This document shows positions 44,285-53,469 of a stretch of DNA of 64,000 bases, piece by piece. Source of the stretch: Chitinophagales bacterium. Its GTDB lineage: Bacteria > Bacteroidota > Bacteroidia > Chitinophagales > Chitinophagaceae. The position numbers were made by a program, and so were the translations under genes. The notes under the pieces are model-generated. The model was given only the letters and a program-made list of their open reading frames with translations, did no database searches and was not told the origin of the DNA. The stretch's first letter is position 1, and every line of letters starts with the position of its first letter. Location of the stretch: NCBI GenBank assembly GCA_015655015.1, contig JAATFV010000038.1:50702-114701 (forward strand), read 5' to 3'.

Positions 44285-44326
44285 CAAAGATAAGTAGTTT
44301 TTTAGTACTATGCAACACAAAGTACT
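44285..44326 (-). promoter_or_regulatory. padR-pspC promoter with overlapping dyad operator
   Basis: On the minus strand TTG (44313-44315) and TATCTTTG (44285-44292) are separated by 20 bases, matching the Bacteroidota promoter TTG-N19/21-TAnnTTTG. The dyad AGTACT-11-AGTACT (44304-44326) straddles the -33 element and is a likely binding site for the encoded PadR repressor. Confidence 0.65.
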
Positions 44327-44643
44327 GTTCTAAGAAAGGTAATTCCTATAGACCACTAATATAGACTGAATGGAATCTAGTACAGATAAGGGTTTCTGGA
44401 ACAAAATTGATAAATAAGAGAAAAGCAGGGATTGGATAGAAGGGAAAATACACGGATAAACGGACTGTTTTCAAAAAACAGCGTTTTTAAAGAGAAGCTT
44501 ATTGGTTAAAGAGAAGCCTATATGGGAACTAGTGAAAAACCATTTACCAAGAAAATTAAATTAAAAATGGATTAAAAATATAGACGAAAACCCCTAGATT
44601 CGTCAAATAGTTTTATACGTGAACCCCCTCGACTCTTAAAACA
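44327..44643. other. AT-rich intergenic segment
   Basis: No gene seen. An 11-base direct repeat TAAAGAGAAGC occurs at 44488-44498 and 44507-44517, and CTGTTTT/AAAACAG form a hairpin around 44465-44481. Confidence 0.4.
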
Positions 44644-44760
44644 ATGGTTATCAAAAGGCTAACAAATAGTGAGCTTTTCACTATTTATGTAAAATTGATC
44701 CTAAGTTTTGCCGCAGGCGCCCTATTCGCTCTGCTGCTATGGCGTTTACTGGGAGTATAG
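44644..44760 (+). CDS. Possible 38-residue membrane peptide
   Basis: A short frame MVIKRLTNSELFTIYVK followed by a single hydrophobic segment (LILSFAAGALFALLLW, residues 18-33) and RLLGV, so charged start, one membrane helix, short basic end. Its stop lies 14 bases from the 3' end of the convergent oxygenase gene. An inverted repeat AATAGTGA/TCACTATT (44663-44683) is inside it. No family is recognised; it may be a chance frame. Confidence 0.3.
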   Translation: MVIKRLTNSELFTIYVKLILSFAAGALFALLLWRLLGV

Positions 44761-44774
44761 CGGAGTATCAGGGG

Positions 44775-45716
44775 CTATTTCTTTAGCCCTATTTCCCGCA
44801 GACGTTCATCCAGGTACTGCCCGGCGGTCGCATCTGCATAGGCTTTTGAATGAGCTGCATCGATACAGCCGGGCAGACAGGCCAGGCTCATCGTACTTTT
44901 GGGATGCAAAAAGAAAGGAATAGAATACCGGGAAGTGCCCCACAGCTTCCTGGGAGGATTCACCACCCGGTGTGTAGTCGATTTCAACTTATTATTAGTC
45001 AATCTTTGCAGCATATCCCCTACATTAACGACGATCTGGTCAGGTAAGGAAGTCACCGGCACCCATTCATTTTGTTTGGACAGGATCTCCAGTCCATCGG
45101 CGGAAGCGCCTACCAGCAGCGTGATCAGGTTAATATCTTCATGCTGTTCCGCACGGATAGCAGAACGGGGCTCGCTGGTGATAGGAGGATAATGGATCGC
45201 CCTCAGAATAGAATTCCCATTATGCACATAGGGATCGAAATAGTGCTCATCCAGCCCTAAATAAAGGGCGATGGCGCGCAGCAGGAGATTACCGGAAGTT
45301 TCAAAGGAGCGGTAAGCCTTGAAAAAAACGGGCGAGAAAGGCACCACTTCCGTGACCGTCACATTGGCCGGATATTCCGATCGGATAGGATCTTCATCCA
45401 CCACGGTCTGCCCGAACTGAAAGAATTCTTTCAGATCCGGCGCCTTGCTGCCTTTCGCATGTTCCTTTCCAAAAGAAGTATATCCCCGCTGCCCGGCCAG
45501 TCCCGGGATCTCATATTTCTTTTTTACATCGGGCGGCAGGGAAAAAAAATTTTTGGTATTCGAATAAAGATCCGATATCGTCTCTTCCGTTATACCGTGA
45601 TTTTTTACGGCAACAAATCCCACTTCCTCATAGGCTTTGCCTAATGCGTCCACAAACGACGCTTTTTTCCCTGAATTATCAGAAAAGTCAGAAAGATCAA
45701 CAACCGGAATAGCCAT
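44775..45716 (-). CDS. Isopenicillin N synthase-like 2OG-Fe(II) oxygenase
   Basis: A 313-residue oxygenase with the double-stranded beta-helix fold. The N-terminal region IPVVDLSDFS and FVAVKNHGI (residues 3-43) is typical of the isopenicillin N synthase family. Iron ligands are the His and Asp of RAEQHEDINLITLLVG near 190 and the His of KSTTHRVVNPP near 247; the 2-oxoglutarate-binding pair is R-x-S in SRYSIPFFLHP near 264. The natural substrate is unknown; members in bacteria oxidise diverse small molecules. It is a single gene. Confidence 0.9.
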   Translation of the reverse strand: MAIPVVDLSDFSDNSGKKASFVDALGKAYEEVGFVAVKNHGITEETISDLYSNTKNFFSLPPDVKKKYEIPGLAGQRGYTSFGKEHAKGSKAPDLKEFFQFGQTVVDEDPIRSEYPANVTVTEVVPFSPVFFKAYRSFETSGNLLLRAIALYLGLDEHYFDPYVHNGNSILRAIHYPPITSEPRSAIRAEQHEDINLITLLVGASADGLEILSKQNEWVPVTSLPDQIVVNVGDMLQRLTNNKLKSTTHRVVNPPRKLWGTSRYSIPFFLHPKSTMSLACLPGCIDAAHSKAYADATAGQYLDERLREIGLKK

Positions 45717-45864
45717 GGCAAATATTTTATATAGTCAATGAATTTTGTTCTTTAGCCCCGGACGCGCAAACATTCTGCAGACATAGACATTTGCCGGACG
45801 ATTGGCTAAATTTTTTAAAAGCAAAACTCCGGCATATATTTAGGACATATAAAAGTAAAAAATT

Positions 45865-46917
45865 TTGGTACAACGCGACCGGGCATTTTGCTATTTAGCA
45901 GGTTTAGTAAGCATATTCTATTTTATGGGCTGTTCCCCGGTGTATTCCCGGTATGTGACAGCCTACGGGTCCGGGCCGGATACAGCCGGCCGGCCTGATT
46001 ACAGTCAATTGGTTAACTGGGCAGCTCACCCGGACAAAAAAGATCCTTCGGACAGTATTCCCATTCCCTTACGGGCAGGCACTCTGCAGGACACCGCAGT
46101 AGATGTTTTCTTTCTGCATCCTACTACCCTCGTCGCCGCCAAAGATTCCTTATGGAACGCCGATATCAATGATTCGGCTCTCAATGCCCGTACAGACAAC
46201 ACCACCATCCTTTTCCAGGCCAGCGCCTTCAATGAATGCCGGCTGTTTGCACCCCGTTACCGACAGGCGCATCTCCGTGCTTACTATACGACAGATACGG
46301 TTTCGGCTAAAAAAGCATTGGACCTGGCCTACGAAGATATCCGGACGGCTTTCCAATATTACCTGGATCATTACAACCAGGGCCGGCCGATCATTATCGC
46401 TTCCCATAGCCAGGGAACTACCCATGCAAAAAGATTGCTGAAGGAGTTTTTTGAGAATAAGCCGCTTCAAAACAAGCTGGTTGCCGCCTATATTATCGGG
46501 ATGGCCATTCCCGGAAATGAGTTCTCCGGGCTGGCGCCCTGCGGGGATTCCACGGCCACCGGCTGCCTGATCGGCTGGAGGACCTTTAAAGAAGGATATG
46601 AACCGCCGTACCTGGTCAAAGAAAAGACCCGATCCTGGGTGGTCAATCCCCTGACCTGGACCATGGCCGAAGACCCTGCTCCCCGAAGCCTGAACAAAGG
46701 AGGTATCCTTACCCGATTCAATGAGCTGGTTCCCCATGTAACAGACGCCACCATCCATGACGGTATTTTATGGGCGCACCGGCCGCATTTTCGAGGCAGC
46801 TTTCTGCTCCAGACGAAGAACTATCATATCGGGGACATAAATTTATTCTACCTCAATATCCGGGAGAATGTCCGTACGAGGATCCGTTCCTATAAAGCAC
46901 AAACGGCTGCGAATTGA
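45865..46917 (+). CDS. DUF3089 lipoprotein, alpha/beta-hydrolase fold
   Basis: A 350-residue protein of the DUF3089 family. The N-terminus has a membrane segment ending in a lipobox YFMGC (cysteine 23), so it is probably a lipoprotein. The hydrolase region includes VDVFFLHPTTL near 75, the nucleophile elbow IASHSQGTTHAKRLL near 175 (GxSxG-like SHSQG) and a late histidine in VPHVTDATIHDG. The start is TTG at 45865; no ATG or GTG gives an intact signal sequence. Substrate unknown. It is convergent with asnS with a 33-base gap containing a GCGGG/CCCGC hairpin. Confidence 0.85.
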   Translation: MVQRDRAFCYLAGLVSIFYFMGCSPVYSRYVTAYGSGPDTAGRPDYSQLVNWAAHPDKKDPSDSIPIPLRAGTLQDTAVDVFFLHPTTLVAAKDSLWNADINDSALNARTDNTTILFQASAFNECRLFAPRYRQAHLRAYYTTDTVSAKKALDLAYEDIRTAFQYYLDHYNQGRPIIIASHSQGTTHAKRLLKEFFENKPLQNKLVAAYIIGMAIPGNEFSGLAPCGDSTATGCLIGWRTFKEGYEPPYLVKEKTRSWVVNPLTWTMAEDPAPRSLNKGGILTRFNELVPHVTDATIHDGILWAHRPHFRGSFLLQTKNYHIGDINLFYLNIRENVRTRIRSYKAQTAAN

Positions 46918-46950
46918 AGGGCTGCGGGTATGCCCCGCCTGTCCCGCGTG

Positions 46951-48390
46951 TTAAAACTCCGCGCTCTTGGGCGTTCTCGGGAAAGCGATCACATCCCGGA
47001 TATTCGTCATTCCCGTAACAAATAGCATCATACGCTCAAAGCCCAGCCCGAAGCCTGCATGAGGTACGGTGCCAAACCGGCGGGTATCAAGATACCACCA
47101 CATCTCTTCCACCGGGATATTCATTTCCTTCATCCTCGTTTCCAGTTTTTCCAATCGCTCCTCTCTTTGCGAACCGCCTACGATCTCGCCGATCCCGGGA
47201 ACCAGGATATCCATCGCGGCAACGGTCTTTCCATCATCATTCTGCCGCATATAAAAAGCTTTGATGTCCCTGGGATAACCGGTAACGATCACCGGCTTTT
47301 TAAAATGTTTTTCCACCAGGTAGCGCTCATGTTCACTTTGCATATCGATGCCCCAGCTTACTTCATACTGGAACTTTTTCTTTTTATAAGCAGGCGACTG
47401 GAGAAGGACCTCGATGGCTTCCGTATAGCTGATCCGCTCGAACTGATTGTTCACGACAAACTCCAGCTTTTCGATCAGGCCCATTTCGCTGCGCTCTGCC
47501 TGCGGCCGCTGCTTTTCCTCTTCCACCAGTCTTTGCGCCAGAAATTCCAGGTCTTCCCGGTTATGATCCATGACATATTTGATCAGGTAGCGGATAAACT
47601 TTTCAGCGAGGTTCGCATTGTCTTCCAGGTCATGAAAAGCCATCTCCGGCTCTATCATCCAGAACTCGGCAAGATGCCGGGCCGTATTGGAATTCTCTGC
47701 CCTGAAAGTAGGCCCGAATGTATAGACATCGCTAAAGGCCATAGCGCCTAACTCTCCTTCCAGCTGCCCGCTCACTGTCAGGTTGGTGGCGCGGCCGAAG
47801 AAATCTTCTTTGAAATCAATGGCGCCATTCTCCTGCCGGGGAGGATTGTCGAAGGGTAAGGTGCTTACGCGAAACGTTTCCCCGGCGCCTTCCGCATCAG
47901 AAGCCGTAATGATGGGCGTATGGAGGTAAACGAACCCTCTCTCGTTAAAAAACTGGTGGATGGCAAACGACAGGGAATGACGCACCCGGAAGATCGCCCC
48001 GAAAGTGTTCGTCCGAAACCGGAGATGCGCGATCTCCCTGAGATATTCCAGGCTGGGCTTGTTCTTTAGCTGCAAGGGATATTTTTCGGGATTGCATTCT
48101 CCCAGTATCTCCACGGAGCTGGCCTTTACCTCTACCGCCTGCCCTTTACCCAGGGACGCTACCAGAAGACCGGTCACCTTCAAAGAAGCCCCGGTATTGA
48201 TCTTTTTCAGAAAATTCTCATCATAAGAGCCCAGCTCCACCACTATCTGCAGATTATTATTCGTAGACCCGTCATTCAGCGCTATAAACTGGTTGTTGCG
48301 GAAGGTCCGCACCCATCCCATTACCGTTACTTCCTGATTTTCCGGCGTCGTGGCCAGCAATTCTTTCACTTTGACTCTTGTGTTGAACAT
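46951..48390 (-). CDS. asnS: Asparaginyl-tRNA synthetase
   Basis: A class IIb synthetase of 479 residues charging tRNA-Asn. The N-terminal OB-fold anticodon-binding domain (residues 15-105; [18 protein letters not shown]) leads to the catalytic domain with motif 1 around [17 protein letters not shown] near 140, motif 2 [20 protein letters not shown] (220-239; F-R-A-E typical) and motif 3 [12 protein letters not shown] near 450. Length and motifs are complete. A perfect 11-base inverted repeat lies 164 bases upstream of its start. Presence of asnS means asparagine does not depend only on amidotransferase here. Confidence 0.96.
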   Translation of the reverse strand: MFNTRVKVKELLATTPENQEVTVMGWVRTFRNNQFIALNDGSTNNNLQIVVELGSYDENFLKKINTGASLKVTGLLVASLGKGQAVEVKASSVEILGECNPEKYPLQLKNKPSLEYLREIAHLRFRTNTFGAIFRVRHSLSFAIHQFFNERGFVYLHTPIITASDAEGAGETFRVSTLPFDNPPRQENGAIDFKEDFFGRATNLTVSGQLEGELGAMAFSDVYTFGPTFRAENSNTARHLAEFWMIEPEMAFHDLEDNANLAEKFIRYLIKYVMDHNREDLEFLAQRLVEEEKQRPQAERSEMGLIEKLEFVVNNQFERISYTEAIEVLLQSPAYKKKKFQYEVSWGIDMQSEHERYLVEKHFKKPVIVTGYPRDIKAFYMRQNDDGKTVAAMDILVPGIGEIVGGSQREERLEKLETRMKEMNIPVEEMWWYLDTRRFGTVPHAGFGLGFERMMLFVTGMTNIRDVIAFPRTPKSAEF

Positions 48391-48553
48391 GATATTGTAT
48401 GCTTATTGATAAAATGCAAAACCGGCATTTGCCGGTATTTGGCTGAAATAGCCTGGCAAAGATAAAGCAAGCGGGTAAAGAATAGCACCGATCCTTCGGA
48501 CAAGATGCCGGAAGTGTCTTACTAAGCGTAAACCCGCAAACCAGGAAAATGTA

Positions 48554-48578
48554 TTTGTGCAACACCCTGTTGCACAAA
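48554..48578. promoter_or_regulatory. Perfect 11-base inverted repeat
   Basis: TTTGTGCAACA (48554-48564) and TGTTGCACAAA (48568-48578) are exact reverse complements separated by CCC. No T run follows on either strand, which speaks against a terminator and for a protein-binding site or a structured leader of asnS. A partial half-site TTTGCACCAAAT occurs near 48645. Confidence 0.5.
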
Positions 48579-48683
48579 AGAAATCAAAAATGTTAAATCT
48601 CCGGCAATAGGACCTTTTTTCCCCGTCCTGCATCTTATTTGCACCAAATACAGCCTGAAAGTCAGCGGTTTTTAAAAATTTTT

Positions 48684-48713
48684 TTTGATTTTTGCGTTTT
48701 TATGCTAAAATTG
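48684..48713 (+). promoter_or_regulatory. Candidate rho promoter
   Basis: TTTG at 48684-48687 and TAAAATTG at 48706-48713 are 18 bases apart, close to the Bacteroidota promoter TTTG/TAnnTTTG (one mismatch in the -7 box). Transcription from here would give a leader of about 150 bases before the rho ATG. Confidence 0.4.
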
Positions 48714-48870
48714 CATTGGAATTAAGCTGATCAGTTTTCTTATCCAATGCTCACAGCTCATCAGTTTTGGTCGTTCCGTTCATCATAATAATCTAAAATT
48801 CATTTCAAACATTTTCAATTAAACAGGCTGACCTGTTTGAGAATGGTGTTCAACTCTCAAGTAATTTTTT

Positions 48871-50655
48871 ATGTACGATATTCTCCAATTGAACGACATG
48901 CTCGTTCCAGAGCTCCTCGATATTGCTGAGCAGTTAAAGATCTCCGGCGCAAAAAAACTGGATAAACAGGAACTCATCTATAAAATACTGGATAAACAAG
49001 CTGTAGCAGCCAGCGAGGTTAAAGTGGATGCAGCCGATGACAAGCCCAAACGCAAACGCATTATAAAGACCACCACCGCCAACAGCACCGAAGAAGCGAT
49101 CGTCGAAAGCGCGGAAGAAAAACCTAAAAAAGCGGAACCCAAAAAAGAGACCCGCAAAAAAGAAGAAAAACCCCCTATCCTTAAAAAAGCGCGCAAAAAA
49201 GAAGAGGAGCCTGAAGAAGAAGTGGTAGTTGCTGCGCCCGTTGTTGCGGCTCCCATTGCAAAAGCAGCCCCGGCAAAACCCCAGCCTGTACAAGACCGGA
49301 ATGAGCGGAATGACCGGAACGAGCGCAATGATAACCGGGACGACAGAATTAACGACCGCAACGATAGAAATGACGGGAATGACCGTAACGATGAAGAGTC
49401 CGACGAAGACGAAGAAGAATCTCAGCCAATGCAGGAAGGGCATGAAGGCTCAGAATCCAATCCGGAAAGCAATCGTTCTGCAGACTTGCAAGCCGGCAGA
49501 ATGTATCCCCAGCGCAGGAACGAGGTTTTTAATATTGAATTTGATGGAGTGATCCAGGCCGAAGGCGTTTTGGAAATGATGCCCGACGGATATGGATTCC
49601 TGCGCAGCAGCGATTATAACTATTTATCCTCTCCCGATGATATTTACGTTTCTCCTTCACAGATCAAGCTATTCGGCCTGAAAACAGGAGATACCGTGCA
49701 CGGCGCCGTACGCCCGCCCAAAGAAGGAGAGAAATATTTTGCCTTACTCAAGGTGGAGACGATCAACAGCAAAGGTCCTGAAGAAGTCCGCGACCGCGTT
49801 CCCTTCGATTACCTGACGCCGTTGTTCCCTTTTGAAAAATTAAATCTTTTCACCACCCCCAGCGACTATTCCACCCGTATCATCGATCTGTTTACCCCGA
49901 TCGGTAAGGGACAACGCGGATTGATCGTGGCTCAGCCCAAGACAGGTAAGACCATGCTGCTGAAAGCCGTGGCCAACGCCATTGCCGCCAACCACCCCGA
50001 ATGTTACCTGATGATCGTCCTGGTAGATGAACGTCCCGAGGAAGTAACAGATATGGAACGCAGCGTAAGAGCAGAAGTCATCGCTTCCACCTTCGATGAA
50101 CCTGCTGAGAAACACGTAAAGGTTTCCACGATCGCCCTGCAAAAGGCCAAACGCCTGGTAGAATGCGGACACGATGTGGTGATCCTGCTGGACTCCATCA
50201 CCCGCCTGGCCCGTGCACACAATACCGTGGCCCCCGCTTCCGGTAAAGTACTGTCCGGTGGTGTGGAAGCAAATGCCATGCAAAAGCCCAAACAATTCTT
50301 CGGCGCCGCCCGTAAGATCGAAAATGGCGGCTCCTTAACGATCCTGGCCACCGCCCTGATCGATACAGGCTCCAAAATGGATGAGGTGATTTTCGAAGAA
50401 TTCAAGGGAACCGGTAACATGGAATTGCAATTAGATCGCCGCCTGGCTAACAGACGCGTCTACCCTGCGATAGACCTTGTCTCTTCCTCCACCCGCCGGG
50501 ATGACCTCCTGCTGGAAAGAGAAGTGCTGCAACGAATGAATTTATTGCGCGTTTACCTGAACGATATGAACCCGGAAGAAGCCATGAATGAATTGCTGAA
50601 ACGCATGCGCGGAACCAAGAGCAATGAAGAGTTCCTGGCGAGCATGAACAGCTGA
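48871..50655 (+). CDS. rho: Transcription termination factor Rho with disordered insertion
   Basis: Rho is a hexameric RNA-dependent ATPase that ends transcription. The 594-residue protein has the Rho_N helical domain (1-45), then about 170 residues of charged low-complexity sequence (50-215): Lys/Glu-rich, Ala/Pro-rich, then a run of Arg-Asn-Asp repeats (residues 142-175) and an acidic stretch. The cold-shock RNA-binding domain follows (225-300; [13 protein letters not shown]), then the ATPase with Walker [11 protein letters not shown] near 357, Walker [11 protein letters not shown] near 440 and the Q/R loops. Common Rho is about 420 residues. In Bacteroides thetaiotaomicron a disordered region of Rho has been reported to drive phase separation; the same could apply here. 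Confidence 0.97.
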   Translation: MYDILQLNDMLVPELLDIAEQLKISGAKKLDKQELIYKILDKQAVAASEVKVDAADDKPKRKRIIKTTTANSTEEAIVESAEEKPKKAEPKKETRKKEEKPPILKKARKKEEEPEEEVVVAAPVVAAPIAKAAPAKPQPVQDRNERNDRNERNDNRDDRINDRNDRNDGNDRNDEESDEDEEESQPMQEGHEGSESNPESNRSADLQAGRMYPQRRNEVFNIEFDGVIQAEGVLEMMPDGYGFLRSSDYNYLSSPDDIYVSPSQIKLFGLKTGDTVHGAVRPPKEGEKYFALLKVETINSKGPEEVRDRVPFDYLTPLFPFEKLNLFTTPSDYSTRIIDLFTPIGKGQRGLIVAQPKTGKTMLLKAVANAIAANHPECYLMIVLVDERPEEVTDMERSVRAEVIASTFDEPAEKHVKVSTIALQKAKRLVECGHDVVILLDSITRLARAHNTVAPASGKVLSGGVEANAMQKPKQFFGAARKIENGGSLTILATALIDTGSKMDEVIFEEFKGTGNMELQLDRRLANRRVYPAIDLVSSSTRRDDLLLEREVLQRMNLLRVYLNDMNPEEAMNELLKRMRGTKSNEEFLASMNS

Positions 50656-50803
50656 ACTTCCACCCGCTCCGCTTCAGCAGCTAAAGGAATGAAGGGACGG
50701 GGTTAGTTTAACATCAGGGACAAAACGTAAACCATCCGGCACAACCATCCGGCAGCAGGTACAACTGACTTCGAACAGTTATGCAGCAGTTATTCAGCAG
50801 CAG

Positions 50804-51040
50804 TTATGCAGCTACCAGCGCATCTATCTTTTTGGCAAGTTTCCTGTCCTTATCGGTGACCGTATTCCCCGCATCATGCGTGGATAGCCATATCTCTACC
50901 TGGTTGTATACGTTGGTCCATAATGGATGGTGATCCATCTTTTCTGCTGCCAGCGCTACACGGGTCATAAAGCCAAATGCTTCTGAGAAATCCCTGAACC
51001 CGAATTTCCGGTAGAGCGTATTATTTTTTTCTTCCCACAT
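50804..51040 (-). CDS. 4a-hydroxytetrahydrobiopterin dehydratase
   Basis: PCD/DCoH recycles the pterin cofactor of aromatic amino acid hydroxylases. From ATG 51040 it has 78 residues: [17 protein letters not shown], then the active-site motif [14 protein letters not shown] (the paired histidines bind the pterin) and [19 protein letters not shown] frame extension to 51070 adds ten residues of no family similarity that are part of an AGCT-rich stretch, so the inner start is chosen. No aromatic hydroxylase is in the window. Confidence 0.9.
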   Translation of the reverse strand: MWEEKNNTLYRKFGFRDFSEAFGFMTRVALAAEKMDHHPLWTNVYNQVEIWLSTHDAGNTVTDKDRKLAKKIDALVAA

Positions 51041-51159
51041 AGTAAAGTAGCTTTTAGCTGTCAGCTGCAAGCTTCGAGCCAGACACGGCCAGGTCTTTTA
51101 CGAACAGTTAAAGAAATTATTTAAATTCCGGCTATCAGCTAATAGCTTGCCGCCTGAAG

Positions 51160-51594
51160 CTAAAATATCAAATGTCCTTTATTTTTGATCTTATCCTGTA
51201 CCAGCTCCATCACTAACTGCACGCCCGGTATGGCTTTGACGGAACTTATCAGGTCCTTCAGCTTCTCGTCCGTCACCATATCCCCCTTCAGGAGCCATAA
51301 AAAATCCAGGTGCTTGAACTCGGGAAGCAGGTACTCCCCGTCAAACTGGTTATTGTATAGAAAATGCTGCAGGGAATTATTGGCCTCGCTGTATTCATAC
51401 ACCCCAAAGAAATACTTCCGTTGTTTCTTGGTCAATTGTATCTCTATATCATTATTGATACGGAAATCAAATCGCAGCCGGTTGTTCAGCTGCCAGCAGA
51501 ACTGGTAATCCTTGACAGGCGCAACAACACCCAGCAACCGGGTATCTTCGAAGAACTCCCCCGTCAGATCGTCGATATTTAATTTCAGCTTCAT
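51160..51594 (-). CDS. IPExxxVDY-family protein
   Basis: A Bacteroidota-specific family of unknown function, named after a conserved motif; here the motif reads LPEFKHLDF (residues 91-99). The protein has 144 residues from the ATG at 51594, with an N-terminal part MKLKLNIDDLTGEFFEDTRL and a central KQRKYFFGVYEYSE. The start lies one base after the stop of the M28 peptidase gene (TAATATG), so the two are translationally coupled. A start at 51627 would overlap that gene and lacks support. Confidence 0.82.
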   Translation of the reverse strand: MKLKLNIDDLTGEFFEDTRLLGVVAPVKDYQFCWQLNNRLRFDFRINNDIEIQLTKKQRKYFFGVYEYSEANNSLQHFLYNNQFDGEYLLPEFKHLDFLWLLKGDMVTDEKLKDLISSVKAIPGVQLVMELVQDKIKNKGHLIF

Positions 51595-51595
51595 A

Positions 51596-53248
51596 TTAAA
51601 ATACCACAGGTGCTTCCAGCACCTCATTTCCCCGCCGGTACTTCACCGTAGTAACATCTCCCTTTTTAAACTTCGACAGCACATCCATATATTTTTCCAG
51701 GGAAGGCACCGGGAAACCTCCCAGCTGGACGATCACGTCCCCCGTCTTCAACCCGGCCTTCTGAGCAGGCCTCCCCTCACTGATCCCATCCGCCCGCACC
51801 CCGCCGCCACTGAAAGTATAATCCGGCATGATGCCCAGGGTGACCGTAAAATGAGGAACATCCATCGACACGTCCCGGGTGCTGGTGAACGCGATCCGGC
51901 CCATATTGTTCACCTTTTCCACGACGGAATAAATATATTTCAATACCTGTAATTCCCCGGCATAGTTGATCTTGTCAACATCATCTGTCGGCTTATGGTA
52001 ATCGCTGTGGATCCCCGTGAAAAAGAAGAGCACGGGAATGCCCTTTCTATAAAAAGAGGTATGATCGCTGGGACCTACCCCGCTGCTGTCATAGTGGAGG
52101 GTAAAATATTTTTTGTCACCAACGCTATTGCAGACCTCTCCCCAGGCCGGAGAGGTCCCATAACCGCCAATGGTCAGCGCATGCGTACTATCCCTCAACC
52201 GGCCGATCATGTCCAGGTTAATCATATAGTTCACTTTTTTCAGGTCGATAGTCGGGTGCTCCACAAAGTATTTGGACCCGAAAAGCCCCAATTCTTCCCC
52301 CGAAAAGGCAATAAACAGGTAATTGCTGTTCTTAGAACGGGATTCTTTCAGCAGCCGGGCCAGCTCAATCGTCGCAGCCACCCCGCTGGCGTTATCGTCT
52401 GCCCCGTTATGGATCTGTCTTTCGGCCCCCCGATAAAGGGAATTGCTGTCCTCTCCGTAGCCTAAATGGTCGTAATGGGCCCCTATCACTACCGTACTGG
52501 CCGCTCCATTGTCCAGGTAACCCAGCACATTACGTCCCGTCCGTTTCTTCTCGCTGAAACCAACCTTAATTTTTATCTCAAGGGAAGCCGATTCGTCCTT
52601 CAGGTATTTCCTTTTTGTTTCCCGCGTAATATAAAGTACGGGGATAATGGCAGGTTCCGGCCTGTCCTTGCCATCGTAGGCGAGATTATCCGCTATTTTG
52701 GAGCTATTATACAGGATCAGGGCCGTGGCTCCCTTTTTTGAATATTCCTTTGCCTTGGCGCGGATAGCCGTCTCCAGGTCGAAATGAGGGTTGCCCCGGC
52801 TTGTTTCCATCGTTTCTTTCAGATCGAGGAACCAGGGCTCTCCGCTCTCCTGCAGGGCAATGGCAGGCGAACCCGATGCCGTCCCCGCCGCACTGAGGGT
52901 AAGGGGGAAATAGTCTTTATTCGGGAGAAGATCCCGGTCATTAACGGAAAAATAAGAATCCGGGCTGATCAGCCTCCCTTCATTGATCTCGAAAGCCTGA
53001 AGCCAGCCATTGTTGTCCCCCCTGGGCTGCAGGCCGGCTTTAGAGAAGGCAATGCTGATATAGTCCCCTGCCAGCTTTTCGCCCGGAGATCCCGTCCTCC
53101 TGCCCTCCAGCCTGTCATCTGCCAGATATTGGATATGCGCTTCCAGGTTGGCCAGCGTGACCTTATCGGCTTTTTTGAACTTTTGAGCGAAGGCGGGTAA
53201 AAAGGGAATAATCAGGATAAGCGTAACGATCTTGATACGAAGGATCAT
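51596..53248 (-). CDS. M28-family peptidase with PDZ domain
   Basis: An exported zinc aminopeptidase. From ATG 53248 it has 550 residues: signal peptide (MILRIKIVTLILIIPFLPAF, cleavage near AFAQ), a protease-associated domain (about 100-200), the M28 catalytic domain with metal ligands in GAHYDHLGYG, NGADDNASG, FSGEELGLFGS, NLDMIGR and the last histidine in HSDYHKPTDDVD, then a C-terminal PDZ domain (GISEGRPAQKAGLKTGDVIV near 485). Alternative start 53281 would place a polar stretch before the signal. It forms an operon with the IPExxxVDY gene. Confidence 0.92.
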   Translation of the reverse strand: MILRIKIVTLILIIPFLPAFAQKFKKADKVTLANLEAHIQYLADDRLEGRRTGSPGEKLAGDYISIAFSKAGLQPRGDNNGWLQAFEINEGRLISPDSYFSVNDRDLLPNKDYFPLTLSAAGTASGSPAIALQESGEPWFLDLKETMETSRGNPHFDLETAIRAKAKEYSKKGATALILYNSSKIADNLAYDGKDRPEPAIIPVLYITRETKRKYLKDESASLEIKIKVGFSEKKRTGRNVLGYLDNGAASTVVIGAHYDHLGYGEDSNSLYRGAERQIHNGADDNASGVAATIELARLLKESRSKNSNYLFIAFSGEELGLFGSKYFVEHPTIDLKKVNYMINLDMIGRLRDSTHALTIGGYGTSPAWGEVCNSVGDKKYFTLHYDSSGVGPSDHTSFYRKGIPVLFFFTGIHSDYHKPTDDVDKINYAGELQVLKYIYSVVEKVNNMGRIAFTSTRDVSMDVPHFTVTLGIMPDYTFSGGGVRADGISEGRPAQKAGLKTGDVIVQLGGFPVPSLEKYMDVLSKFKKGDVTTVKYRRGNEVLEAPVVF

Positions 53249-53469
53249 ATAAATCGGTTTAACAGGATTCTTTGTACACAAAGGTATACCCGGCGGGGGC
53301 TATTCCAAGGGAAAGTGGAGAAAAATTAAGGCGGGTATTACCCCTGGATTAATAATTGACTAAAACTTTTCTACACTCACCTTTTTTCCTTTAGTTTTGC
53401 AGATTGTCCTTTCCAGAGTGAAGACAGCAGCATCCCCTGTCAGGAAAGGGCGAAATGTCAATATAAATT

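Larger units (their letters stand above)
48391..48870. other. Divergent intergenic region asnS/rho
   Basis: About 480 bases with no gene. Near the asnS start is a hairpin ACCGGCA-TT-TGCCGGT (48421-48436). A longer perfect dyad lies at 48554-48578 and a rho promoter candidate at 48684-48713; both are listed separately. The remaining 150 bases before rho would be its untranslated leader. Confidence 0.5.
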
